NCBI RefSeq assembly: GCF_002999335.1
Contig: NW_020312723.1
Location: 62,001 to 126,000, forward strand
Reading direction: 5' to 3'
Source: Cyclospora cayetanensis
Lineage: Eukaryota > Apicomplexa > Conoidasida > Eucoccidiorida > Eimeriidae
DNA length: 64,000 nucleotides
Below the pieces are notes generated by a model that was given only the letters and a program-made list of their open reading frames with translations, was not told where the DNA came from and made no database searches. Below are positions 1 through 11,200 of this stretch, piece after piece. Numbering within the stretch: the stretch's first letter is position 1; each line of letters begins with the position of its first letter. The translations under genes and the position numbers were made by a program.

Positions 1-3000
1 TAACAAAAGGCGAGCGCCTTCCTCCAGCGGCTGCCCTGCTGCTGCCGCCTCCCCCTTGGGGATGCTGGTCGCTTCTGCCCATTTCGAAGCAGTGTTTGTG
101 TGGTCCTCGATGAAGAAAGCCTTCTCCGAGCAGTGCGCGTTCCGCGAAGGGGAAACAAGCGACGAGAAGAGGGGGCGGGAGGGGAGAGGCGGGAAGAGGG
201 CGAGGTCTGTCAGATGCCTCTAGGGGATGTGTGTTGACGGAGCCTACGCGTCGTCAGCGTGAGACACGAGGGAAAAAAGCCGGCACAGCGGGGGGAAGAG
301 GGGAAAAGCGTTGCAAGGCTTCGCCACGCCGTTCCTCGAGGAGACTCCCTGGGGTGTTCAGCTAGGGAGGAGGAGCAGCAAGACGAGCCCTTTTAGCGCT
401 CGTGGCGGCACTGCGCCGCAGCAGCCGACTTGCTTGCGACTCGGCGGCGTGCGCAGCTTCTGAGGGGCCCTAGGGAAGGAGTGAACGTGGGGCATGCAGG
501 GGGAAAAAGCTCAAGTCGCAGCAGTCGCGGGTGCCTCTTCGAGAGCCGGCAAGGAAGGCGCAGGAGTGAAGGCCAGTGCTCGGGGAGGCAGCGCGATGTA
601 GCTCCCAGCACGAAGCGAGAAAGTGCGCATCGAGTGCAAGCCGCTGCGCAAAGAGGCTTACAGACCAAGGAGCTGTGAAAGGGCGCAGCTCGTCAGCAGA
701 GGGAGACCCCCCTGGGTAGCGGCTGCCGCGCGTTTGCCACAGAAGAGCAGTGTGAGTTTCCACACGCGCACAAGGGATGGAAGCAGACCAAAGTCCTCTT
801 TGTTTCTTATTTTAGAGCCTCGAGAGACGCCAAGGCTGAGAGACAGACGCTTCCGAGGGGCCTGGACTGGGAGCCTCCAGCCCACGATCGAAGAGTAACA
901 GCATGTGTACCGTGCGGAGGGTGGCAGCCCCCTGTCCTTGTTGCCCGCCTTAGACTCTAGTTTTGCGGCGCGCTTGGGTTCTATAGAATTAAAGTGCGTG
1001 CAATTGCATTATTAGGCTCGCAGATCTCAGGGATGCACGCTCGCAGGGTCCCCTCCCCCCCTCGTCACGAGGGTGCTACAGCCTCCACGAACGGCCCCCT
1101 CCTCGAGCTCTGCTTGGCCTCGCCTGCCAGCGTGAATCGCCTAAATAATGCTTAAAACGCCGTCCGGACGGGTTCAGAGCGGTCTACTGCGGTAAAGGGG
1201 GCGCATTCTGTGCCCAGCGCTAGGAAATGAAGTCCTCTCTGCCTGGGCGCGCTTAGGCGCTGCTCTGTGCGTGTGTATGCGTTTTAATCCTCCGGCTCAG
1301 TCAGTCCTGCCGTGTCTCGTGGCTCGCTACGACTACCGAGGAGGGGGCATGCTAGTAGGCACGCCTGGCCGGAGCCAGTGGGGGGCCCACCGAGGCAGAG
1401 TGGAGGGGGGTGGCGAAATAGGAAGGGGGCCGCACCCTGTCAATGCGCTTGCATCCACGAGGCGTCTAAGACACCTTCTAGAGTCTGTGCATTGCTGCTT
1501 CTCCAACTGTTAAGCCTCTGGAGGCTTCAGGGAGGTACGCAAGTAAAATTCTTCCTCAGAGCTCCCCGTCTTTTTCCCTCATCTCAAAGGCCTCTACCCT
1601 GAGGGCAGGCCAGAAAGCCAGTAGGTTGTGTCTTAAAAACACACCGTCTGCGCTCCCCGCAAAGGGGCACACACACACACACACTGTCACCCAGTAACAC
1701 GACCTACATGCTCACAGCATGCGTCCTTCGCAACCGGAGGCAACGGGCTCTGCAACACCCCAAATATTAGGCGAGCCAAAACACGCATTCAATCCTCGTG
1801 AAAACCCAGTCATGTCCATCCACTGCTGTAGCTACAGCCAAAGTGCCGCTTGGCGCTCTGAAGATCAATATGCACCCTGCAGGGACGCACAGGCTCACAC
1901 TCTGGCAAACCTGGCTCGCAGCCCGAGGTAGCCGGTGTCTGACACTGCGCTTCCCTCAATGCCAAGTGGGAGCAAGTTATCCTCCAGCGTGGTGCAGAGA
2001 AAGCCATGGGCAAACTCTGTCTGCGCATTCACTGCCCAGTCGATACACACCGATTGGAGTCAGCTAGCTAGAGTATTAAGGACAATGCAGACACCAGGGG
2101 GCTACGGGCTCAAGCCACAACTCAGCAACGCTAGGGCTTGCGAGGGGTTTCGTACGCTAAGCCTCTCTGCAAGTGCAGTTTGGTCCGCCACGTTGTGATG
2201 GCGCCTTTGGTCACACAGGTTGTGTCTGTACGTGCCTGACAGATACCCTGTAAGACACTGGCCGAATTATCCAAGGTTTTTTGAAGCGTTGAATAACCGT
2301 GCTGTGTTTTCGTAAGTCTTATCGACTGCAGAGTACGGTTAGCTCGCTACAAGAAGACAGTGTTGCGTGTGTGTCTTTTAAATACTTTGTTCAACCAGCT
2401 GTGAAGGCTCAACGTGCTCCGAGGTGCAGCTACGCACACCCAGCTATTCCTCTGCCCTGCTGCGGGGACTATGAGAGGTCAGCGCAAGGCCAAGGAGTGT
2501 GGTCTCTTGGAAAGCGCTTGACAGCTTTCAGTCAAGTTTGCATACAGCCCGGAGTCAGTGTCTCACTGCAGAGGCTTTTGATCCAACGTTGCGCACAAGG
2601 ACTTGGGTTGAAGACACTGACCTACAAAGTACCCTTCCTTCACGGTACAGACGACTTTAATACACCGAAAGAGGCCACTGCTGCCCACATTGCACTTAGT
2701 CATGCACACAGGGGAAGTGTGAGCTGTAGGGTCCTCGTGCACGTAGGGTGCGCATGCGGTCTTCCTCCTCCTGCTGCTGCACTTAACCCTTCAACTTTTC
2801 TTGTTGCCGGCAGCTCAGAAGGAAACTTCGTGCCTGATGCTGAAACTCCGCTTGCTCTAAGGGACTCCCAAGCCATCTCATAAGGCCAATGAACCCGATT
2901 GCTAACTGCAGGGTTACATTTGCCTGAGGAGCTTTTTCTTGAGCGCCTCTCCCAATGTGGCATTCCACTGCCTGCAGAACAGGCTGCCCGCCTACATTTG

Positions 3001-4230
3001 GTTGCTTAGGGCAACAGCACACATACATGAGGTTCTTCTTGTGGGGGCATCGTGAGATTTCCTAGGACAGCATCAGAGAGTCGAACACAAAGGAACAATC
3101 CCACCACGCTAGCCGTAACCAGAGGTGCGCAAGGCCCTTGAATGAAGCCTTCCTGCTGAGACACTGACTCTGGGGTTTACACAAACTTTTCAGAAAGTTA
3201 CTAAGTTCTTTCAGCGGCCCAGTCTTTCTCACACCCTCCGATATGAGGAGAGAGCGACAGGTGAAACACGTGCAGCTGCACCCTCTAAGCAGGCCGAGCA
3301 ACCACAGCTCTTGCACACAGTATCTAAGGCACGTACTCACAACATAGCATCTTCTCGTATCGAGCCACAGTGCTCCAATCAAACTTCAGAGAATAAGACA
3401 TGTGAATGCACAATACAATTAGTCAACTGTTCACTAATTCTTTATCAAGTACATCCAGTGTAGCAACAAGTATGTAAGCGTGATTCGCCCGCTACATGAA
3501 GAAAGCGAGCAAGGGAAGCAGGGATTCCTTTTGGAAGAACAATCGGTAGCTTCAAGTTTTGTATTGTGTTTGGTGCTCACTGTCCCCCTACGGAGATCTT
3601 AGACGCAGCGTTTCATGGCCTTCGGAGATGAAATTTGTATCGACATTCTCTGTGTGTTCACACACGTTTTTGTTTCAGAGGAAGGATTAGCTCCCCACTA
3701 AAGGGATTCTAGGTGTGTACTTTGAACTGCCCGCCTGAACGTTGTGCCTCCGCCTACGCAGGAGGCTCTCCCACATGAGACAAGTAATATGCAAGTTCGA
3801 CGACATGTTGGTCTCAAGACTCGACTGCATTGTTCACCATGAAGTTCCCTTCGGAAATACAAGGGTAAAAAGCGGTGGATGCAGATGGGTCTTGAATCCT
3901 GTGCAGAGGGAGTTTCGCCGAACACGCTGGCTCTCCTTCCATTTCCGTGACTCATTATCGTTCGGACCTCTACTCCCCCGCCCTTCGTCCATCTGTTTCC
4001 CCATCTAAGCGCGACCCCCGCTCAGCTAAAACCAACCCTCGCTGCACGTCAAGTCCGTTTGTGTTTTGCTGTCAGAGGCTTCGCAGGGCGCAAAGGCTAG
4101 GAAAGCAGCCGTCAGAGAGAGGCATCAGCGGGAATTAATGCAATGCCCACCCCAAGCACGCAAGCGGCAGCACCAGTCAACAGCACAAGTTCAAATTCGG
4201 GCAGAAACCTAGCGAGCACCACCTATGCCA
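1..4230. other. No supported gene
   Basis: I read both strands and found no reading frame with recognisable motifs, and no chain of phase-matched exons. Open frames exist, for example on + around 2.3-2.9 kb, but they begin at non-ATG codons and have no family resemblance. The first 900 bases are GC-rich and purine-biased. A short CA run lies near 1,670-1,683. The extreme left edge could hold part of a neighbouring gene, but nothing shows which strand. Confidence 0.5.
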
Positions 4231-4236
4231 CATGAC

Positions 4237-4312
4237 CAACAGCAGCTCAGCCAGCTGAACGTGTTTCCCAACAGCAGCTCGGCCAGATGAACGTGCTTCC
4301 CAACAGCAGCTC
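4237..4312. repeat. 32-bp direct repeat, about 2.4 copies
   Basis: The word CAACAGCAGCTC recurs at 4237, 4269 and 4301, exactly 32 bases apart, with near-identical sequence between copies. It lies about 370 bases upstream of the YTM1 start codon, so it could be promoter or 5' leader sequence. No function can be read from the sequence. Confidence 0.8.
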
Positions 4313-4680
4313 CTACTTTCAGTTTTGCCCCTGAATCGAAGTAAGCCTCTGGAGTTCCCTCAGAGGGGCCCTCTGAGCCGGTGGGGCCCCATCAAGACGC
4401 TACCCGGGGCCCCCATGGCCTCGGGGCAGTACGCCGCCCTTCCGGCCCAAGGGGCCCCCAGATTTCTGCTTGTTGTGCCTGCTTCTTCATTTTGGATGAA
4501 TAAATTTCAAAACAGAGCCTTTTAAACATAGGATCAGCCCGTAGGCGTGCCCTGTTCGCCCCACACGCACGGCACTTCGGTGGCCTTCCTGTCTTTTCTG
4601 CGCCCATTTCCTCTTCCCATGGGTTTAAACGTCCAGGAAGTGGATTGATTTGAGAGCCTCCGGAAGGCGGCAAACGCACG

Positions 4681-7076
4681 ATGGCGCTGCGGGGCCCCCC
4701 TACCGGCCTCAAAGCCGTGTTGAAGCCCTCATGGCTCGAAGACGAACACGCGTCGGAGGAGGCATCTGCAGCAACCCTGCAGCAGCACGCTGCCAAGGAG
4801 TCGGGCGAGATCGGGAGCGTCGGAGGTGCTAGGGCTTATGTTTTCTTTACCACAGATCTGCCTGAACCCCTGCGATTACCCCAAGAGCCGCTGAGCATTG
4901 AGGCGTCCCTGCGGCGCGGTGACCTCTCCAAGGCAAGAAGAGGACCTTCCCTCTCCAACTAGCTCCATACCTGGCCCTTTTGCGTTCGTGCGTAGCGCTT
5001 CTTCACGGCAGGAAGCCTCGACGGGGTGCGTGTGCATGTGTTTGAGTGTGCTTGTGCTGTGCCGCTGCCCCTCCCTCCGCGCTGTGGGTGGATCTACAGC
5101 TCGTGAATCGGCTGTTGACGGAGAAGGATCCAGATGCGTGGCCGATACCGCAGCCGCTGGACTTCCTGGTTGACGGGAAGACCTTTCTTAGGGGCTCTTT
5201 GAAGGAGTAAGCTGCCCCCCTTCGTCCTAAACTAGGCAACGCACTGCTCCCCCTTCTTTGTCGTGGGCTTCTGTCTCTCTCTCTGCTCTTTGCCGAACAA
5301 ACGCCTTCTGCGCGCCTTCGGGAGGCTTCAGGGTTCGCGGTAAGCGCAGCTTCGGGGGGCTTTGTGCGCAGGCACATGCAGCAGCATGCCATGACAGCCG
5401 AGGTTGCAGTGCGGCTGCACTACCAGCTGGCTATGCGCAAGGGGGAAGAACATGTGCTGCCTCCTGCCCCCGACTGGATTTCGGAGGTTGCCGTGCCCTC
5501 TTCCAAAGGTGCGTGGCGTGTGTTTTCTCAAGGTTGCAGAGGGGGGGGGGAGCTTCGGGTGCTGTGTTCTAGAGCTTTGGGTGCTGTGTTCTAGAGCTTC
5601 GGGTGCTGTGTTCTGGAGCTTCGGGTGCTGTGTTTTAGAGCTTCGGGTGCTGTGTTTTAGAGCTTCGGGTGCTGTGTTTTAGAGCTTCGGGTGCTGTGTT
5701 TTAGAGTTTCGGGTGCTGTGTTCTGGAGCTTCGGGTGCTGTGTTTTAGAGCTTCGGGTGCTGTGTTCTAGAGCTTCGGGTGCTGTGTTTTAGAGCTTCGG
5801 GTGCTGTGTTTTAGAGCTTCGGGTGCTGTGTTTTAGAGCTTCGGGTGCTGTGTTTTAGAGCTTCGGGTGCTGTGTTTTAGAGCTTCGGGTGCTGTGTTTT
5901 AGGCCCTTATCGGCTGAGAGGGGGGAGGGCTGAAGGCCCCAGTTCTCTTGCGCAGTAGAGAGAGAGACTTTTGGCTAGAGCCTTCTCCGCTGCTTGCTGT
6001 GTTTTTTAGGCCCCATCGTGGCGGCTTCGTACGACGGGCATCTGCGGCTGTATTCTGCAGAGACACCCTCTCTGGTGCACGACGTACCCCTCGGACAGGG
6101 GCCCCTGACAGGCGTCGCGTCTGTGCGGCTGTGCGGGGGAGAAGGCGAGGCTGTGCTCTGCCTGGCTGCCACGCAGGGAGGGGGCCTCCTTTCTGTCTGT
6201 CTCGCAGAAACGGAGAGCCGATGGAGCTCCAGGCTCTGCTTCGCAGGGGCCCATGGGGGCCCCGCAACCTGCGTAGCCGCGCGGCCTAACGGCGAGCTCG
6301 CCGCTCTCGGAGGCAGCGACGGCTGCGTCACGCTGTGGAACTGTCGTGCAGCGGCAGAAGCGGCAAAAGCAGAAGCGGCGGAAGCCTCTGAAGGCCAAGG
6401 CAGACGGAAGCGTCGCATGGACGCCACTGGCGCGTCGGGGCCCTGTGGCGTTCTCCCGTGTGCTGCACGGGGGTGTGCGGGGGCGTCTGCCTCCTCTGTG
6501 CGCGCGATTTCGGATATTCTGTTTGGACTGGACTCCCTAGACGGCCATGCGGTGTCTTCAGGCATGGACGGTTGCCTGTGCCTGTGGAGCCTCGAGGGCA
6601 GGCTCGTGTCGCAGTGGCGCTGCGACGCCGTGCCTCTGGGCCTTGCCTTAAGCCCTACGGAGGGCCAAGTGGTAGCCGCGGCGCACGAGGACTGCCGCGT
6701 CAGGCTGTGGGATGTGCGCTCGCCTGCAGGCTTGGAGATGGAGGGGCAGGAGGCGGGCAAGGGGGGCCCCCCCCCCTCCCGCGGCTTCTCCCTGCGACAG
6801 TCTCTCAAGGGGCGCCACGCGCGACTCCCGTCTGCAGTCTCCTGGTGCCCGAACAACGGCCACCTCGTTGCCTCCGCGGGGCAGGACGGCTGCGTGCTCG
6901 TTCAAGACATCAGGGCTTCTGCAGAGCCGCTGGTTGTCTTCAAAGCGCAAGTGGAAGGTGCTCCTGTGCGCCTCCTGAGTTGCACTTGGCTGGCAGACAC
7001 TGCAGTCGTCACCGGCGGAAGCGACGGGCGAGTGCGGATCCACGGGGTCTTCGCAGGGGCCCGGGGGGAGGGCTGA
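4681..7076 (+). CDS. YTM1: YTM1/WDR12 ribosome-biogenesis WD-repeat protein
   Basis: Four exons, 4681-4932, 5100-5206, 5372-5508 and 6010-7076, join in phase to give 520 residues. The first about 130 residues match the NLE/ubiquitin-like domain of Ytm1/WDR12: the strand ARAYVFFTTDLPEPL, then DLSKLVNRLL, then PLDFLVDGKTFLRGSL. After exon 3 (APDWISEVAV, like the family's 'DDWIS') comes a WD40 propeller with blades ending in LRLYS, VTLWN, LCLWS and VRLWD. In the PeBoW/Nop7-Erb1-Ytm1 complex this protein acts in nucleolar 60S subunit maturation and is removed by the AAA-ATPase Rea1/midasin through its N-terminal domain. The ATG opens the matching domain and sits in a CACGATGG context. Intron 1 starts with GC. 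Intron 3 carries a minisatellite. A basic, alanine-rich insert interrupts the propeller near residues 275-310. Confidence 0.9.
4933..5099 (+). other. GC-AG intron 1 of YTM1
   Basis: The donor reads CCAAG|GCAAGA and the acceptor ATCTACAG|CTCG. Splicing here gives DLSKLVNRLL without a gap, exactly the helix expected in the Ytm1 N-terminal domain. I see no GT near the junction that would keep this sequence. Confidence 0.85.
5551..5902 (+). repeat. 22-bp intronic minisatellite, 16 tandem copies
   Basis: The unit AGCTTCGGGTGCTGTGTTTT plus AG repeats with a strict 22-base period from 5551 to 5902, 16 copies, differing at only a few positions (TTTT versus TTCT or TCTG). It lies wholly inside intron 3 of YTM1 (5509-6009). 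Each copy ends in TGCTGTGTTTTAG, which looks like the true 3' splice site of this intron, TGCTGTGTTTTTTAG, at 5996-6009. Confidence 0.95.
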
Positions 7077-7140
7077 GGGTCAGGAGACAGTGTTCGCATA
7101 CGGCGCGCTTGCGCCTTTCTGCACAAAACAGAAAGGACGC

Positions 7141-7235
7141 ACATGCACTTGCACACATACACTTGCACACATACACTTGCACACATACACTTACACATAT
7201 ACACACACATATACACACACATATATACATGCACA
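7141..7235. repeat. CA-rich microsatellite
   Basis: A run of imperfect ACTTGCACACATAC units passes into ACACATAT and ATACAC repeats. It lies in the convergent spacer between the ends of YTM1 (+) and the TTLL gene (-). Confidence 0.85.
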
Positions 7236-8268
7236 AAGAAGCTTCCCTTATTGCGCGGAGACCCCTGTACTCTTAGCAGGCAACCGTGTATGAATCGCGT
7301 ATTGACAGTGTCATTGCGTAGGGGACTCGCTCTAATCCAAGGGGTAGCACTGAGAAACAACAGCCCTCGAAAAAGGCCCCTCACCCCCACATTAGACTGC
7401 GGGGTGTCAGATGGCCCTTCGAGATAGCATGTGGCACCGCATCCCTTACAGGCCTCTTAGAGCAGTCTCTGCACCGGAGCACAAGTCCGTGCTCTCCTAG
7501 CAGGTAATCTCCTTTTGTAGCTCCTCTCTTTGGCGGGGAAGGTGCCCCTCCGGGCCTAAGGCGGCGCCTAGCCGCTCAAAGGCTTCGACGGCGCAGAGGC
7601 CAAGGTCCCACCCTTTCGCGGGGAGACAGAGAGAGTGTCGGGCAGACAAAGAACTAAAGATCTCAGAGACGTATGCGACTCAACTGAGAGACGTTTTTGC
7701 GAGACGCAAATAGTGAGGCGCGCGCGCAGCAGCCAGCGATCAGGGAACGGGTGCCGCGAGATGAGGAGTGGGTCACAGGTTGAGGGGTAGGGCCCGTGCG
7801 GTGTGCTCACAGTAGTGCAGGTGCCAGAAGCAGCTCTGCTATTTCCACCTAGCGCACGTCGTGGCAGGTGCCACGGGCTGTGTGGACGGTGCAGCCACTC
7901 TCCTGGAGAGCCGACTGAGCAGCTTTCAGCCGTAAGCCTCCACGTATCCCCTTGCCAGTGAGAGTCTCTAGCGGCAAGTAGGAGGCGAGAGTAGTACCCT
8001 TGCATGCCCCGCAGAGGCCCCTCAGTGATTGAGCTGCTTCTGCTACGTCCCCCTGGGCGCCTCTTTTGACCGCAATACGGCGTTTTCCCCTATGCTGCCT
8101 TCATCGCCTGTTCCTAGAGCTGCCTGGGAGTTGTGCGCACTCTCCAATGCACCCACCATCTCAGCATACCGTAGACGCGCCACAAAGCTACAGCACACAG
8201 CTGTCTCCACCTCGAGCATTTTGAGAGGTGAACAGATTTACACCGCCCTTTGCCCACACACCCTTTGC
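7236..8268. other. Convergent intergenic spacer
   Basis: This lies between two gene 3' ends. It holds no recognisable exon and is presumably both 3' untranslated regions. Open frames on the minus strand here show no motif. Confidence 0.6.
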
Positions 8269-11200
8269 TCACGACACAAAGGTTGCTCTATCTTTGTCAC
8301 CATGCAGCCCAAGAGAGAGGCTACCTGCCTCCTCGGCGAACTCCTTATGCTGCTGCTGCGCAGCAGCAGCATAAACGGCAGCAGAACACCGATGGCAGGT
8401 TTGTGTGATCCTTCGACCATGTATCACAAGGCCTTGCAGCCTGGGCTTGCGCCTGCGGCGTGCGGGGGCAGCGGCAGTGGGGCCCCCCGCCGCATAGAGC
8501 TCTTCAATGAGACGTCTGGGGGAGCTCGGGGGACTACCCTGTGGCTGTGCGGTGGCTGCCGGACCAATGCTGCCTTTGTGGGTAGGGGAGTGGATGGGAG
8601 GGAGAGTTGCGAGCGCTTCCTTAAGGGGCAGGGCCTCGTTGAAGAGCAGTTCCCAGTATCCTCCGTCGAGCACAGTTTCTCTTTCTTGCTCCGTTGTTTT
8701 GCCAGCCTTGCACACGGAAGGGCCCTCGCTTTCCCGGTTGCTGGGAGCTGCTGGAGGGTCTTTCCCAGGGGCCCTTAGGACTATATTGAGGAGCTGTTCA
8801 GTCATGCGCCGAAGAAGACACTGCAACCAGGGGTGCCTGCAGCTGCAAGCAGGGCTTAGGTTTACCTCTAGCAGCCAGGGGGTAAGGGTCTCATCTAGCA
8901 GCACATCAAAGCCAAAGAGTTCGAAGCAGCTACTGCGCTGCTTAATGGAGGGGATCGCTCCTCGCATGGTTTGCAGCACCAAGTAGCGCAGCTGCGGCCA
9001 CAAGACGCGAGCCCAGTAATCCTTCTGCCCCGTCCGTTCGGCCAGAGCTGCGCGGAGGCTCTCCAGAGGCAGCGTGGCCTCCCTCTCCTCCAAAGTTCTC
9101 GGCAGCTCTCCAGCATTCTTGTCCGTGGCAGCCGCGCATCCACGTCCTTCCCTCAGAGCTGGCTCTGGCTGGCTCCCGGGAGGCTGGGGTGAAGAAGACA
9201 CCTCCCTGCTTTCTCGCGCTCTCAGTCGAGTGAGGCTCCAGTTCGATATGTGCTTGAACTTGTTCGCAAGGTCTTCACGGTCATACGGCTCCGCGCAGAG
9301 CCGTACGTACACCTCAGAGTACAAATACACCTCTAAGGGGCAGAAGGAGCGCACCAGCACCCAAACGCGCAGGTCGAATTTCCTCCTTCCCCATAGCAGG
9401 AGAGGCCGCTCAACGTACCGTTGCACCAAGCGATCACGGAGGCCCCTGCCTGAGAAGACGGCGCACAGAAAAAAAAGACGCGGTCTCAGGCAACGAGCGG
9501 CAGTGAGAGAGAGAGAGCATGCACATCGCCAGCGCAGACACCCACAGCTCATGAGCGATAAGGGGTAAACTGGTAGCTAAAATGCGAAAGGCAAGGCACC
9601 ACCACACGAGGGACGGCGGGGCAGCGCGTCATGCAGCAGGCCTCGGGTAGTAAAAGTATCGGGCAGGCTGCTTTGTTTTGGGGGAGAAGGGTGTCGAGAT
9701 GAGTGCCTTGCCAGATCTGAGTATTTCTAGTGGCGATGTGAAGAGCTTGATGCCAGATGCTCGAGCATTGCTGCAAGGTTTCACGATCCATATATTCTTG
9801 CTAAGCCAACTTTCCCCTTGCTGGTGCTGCTGCTGGTGCTGCTGCTGGTGCTGCTGCTGGTGCTGCTGCTGGTGCTGCTGCTGGTGCTGGTGCTGCTTTG
9901 ATTCTGCAGAGAGGCCAAGGAGAGCGTCAATGTCGGATCCAGAGCCGAGATCGTCTCTCCACAGAGGCCAGAGGGTGCGGATGCGCTTAAGGACGCTCCT
10001 GACGCGAATCGAATGGGGGCCCTGGAAGTTTGAGTGCCAACTCAGATCAGAGGAGCTCCACAGCGGTAAGGCCTTTAGCTGCAGCTGTATTCCCTGTGTG
10101 GCTGCTACTGGCTGCTGCGCGGCTGCTTTCCAGTGCGCGACGAATGCTGGTTGCTGCTGCCGTAGACGCCACGAGAGCTCTACGAACGTTTCAATGTGGG
10201 GGGGCGAAAGAGCCGCAGGGTAGCAGGACCCTTCACAGTCCAAGAATGCATCAGAGTGCAGCTCGGGCAACCAGGCTTCTAGCAGTTCAAGGGCAAGCCA
10301 GGGTAGCAAGAGGGCCTCTCGTGCGTAGGCTGTGGCAGATCGAGATGGTGGAAAGGCTGCTCCCCTTGTTGCGAGGCTTTTTCCGATCAGTGCGTTCCCC
10401 TCGAGGTCTGTGCGCGCTGCTCCCGACGCGCTTTCCTCAGCAGCGCTAGCCCTTGCGGCTTCGCCGGCTGCTGCTGGAGTAGCCGAGGGCGCAAGGGGGG
10501 ATGCTGCTGCAGCGGCAGTGCACTTGAGGAACAGCAGAAGGACGAGCACAGCTTCACAGCGACACCAGTCGAGCAGGAAGGCGGTGCAGTCGCTCAGCAA
10601 GCCGAGGTCGTAGGCTCTGGGATAGAAGGCGTGCGTAGGGACCCTCTCAGACACCCAGAGCTGCTGGAGAGTTCGCGTCAGGCCGCCCTTTGTGGTAAGT
10701 GCTTCGTTGCCTTCAAAGTGATTAAACAGCTGCTCGGGCCGCAGTTGTCTGTAGTCTCTTTCTGTAGCGCGAAGTCGCCATTTCAAATCAAAAAAAACTG
10801 AGTTCAAGTCCATGTTTGAAGCCCAGCCTAACCCCTTAAGGGCTCGCTGCACGCAGGATTCCACGGTTAAGCGACCAGCATATGGACACCCTGCGCTGCC
10901 CTTGGCGAAATCAGCTGCGTCTCCTGCTGATCTCGAAGCTGCTTGAGTTGCTCGCGTAACGCTTCTTTTGTGTTTAGACGTTTCCACACAAAAAACCCGC
11001 CTGGAAGGTTCTAGTCCCATGCGCCTCCCAAAGTGCTGCATGCATTCTGCGTGCGTTTTGCCTCTTATTGCGAAGCGACGCAATCTCCGCAGCTGCCCAG
11101 CCTCCGCGTGAAGGAGCTGCTGCCGGCCCTGCTGCTGCCAATGGCTCACCATGGATCCTCCGACAGTGACATCCCCGCAGTTCCTACTGTTGCTGGTGTT

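Noticed and set aside
2299..2883. 194-codon plus-strand open frame
   Set aside because: It begins with GTG, has no recognisable domain or splice context, and its composition looks non-coding.
5551..5902. CRISPR-like array
   Set aside because: The 22-bp copies are directly adjacent with no spacers and lie within an intron of a eukaryotic gene; this is a minisatellite.
8029..9568. Plus-strand open frames of up to 249 codons
   Set aside because: They are antisense to the TTLL catalytic exon and have no motif.
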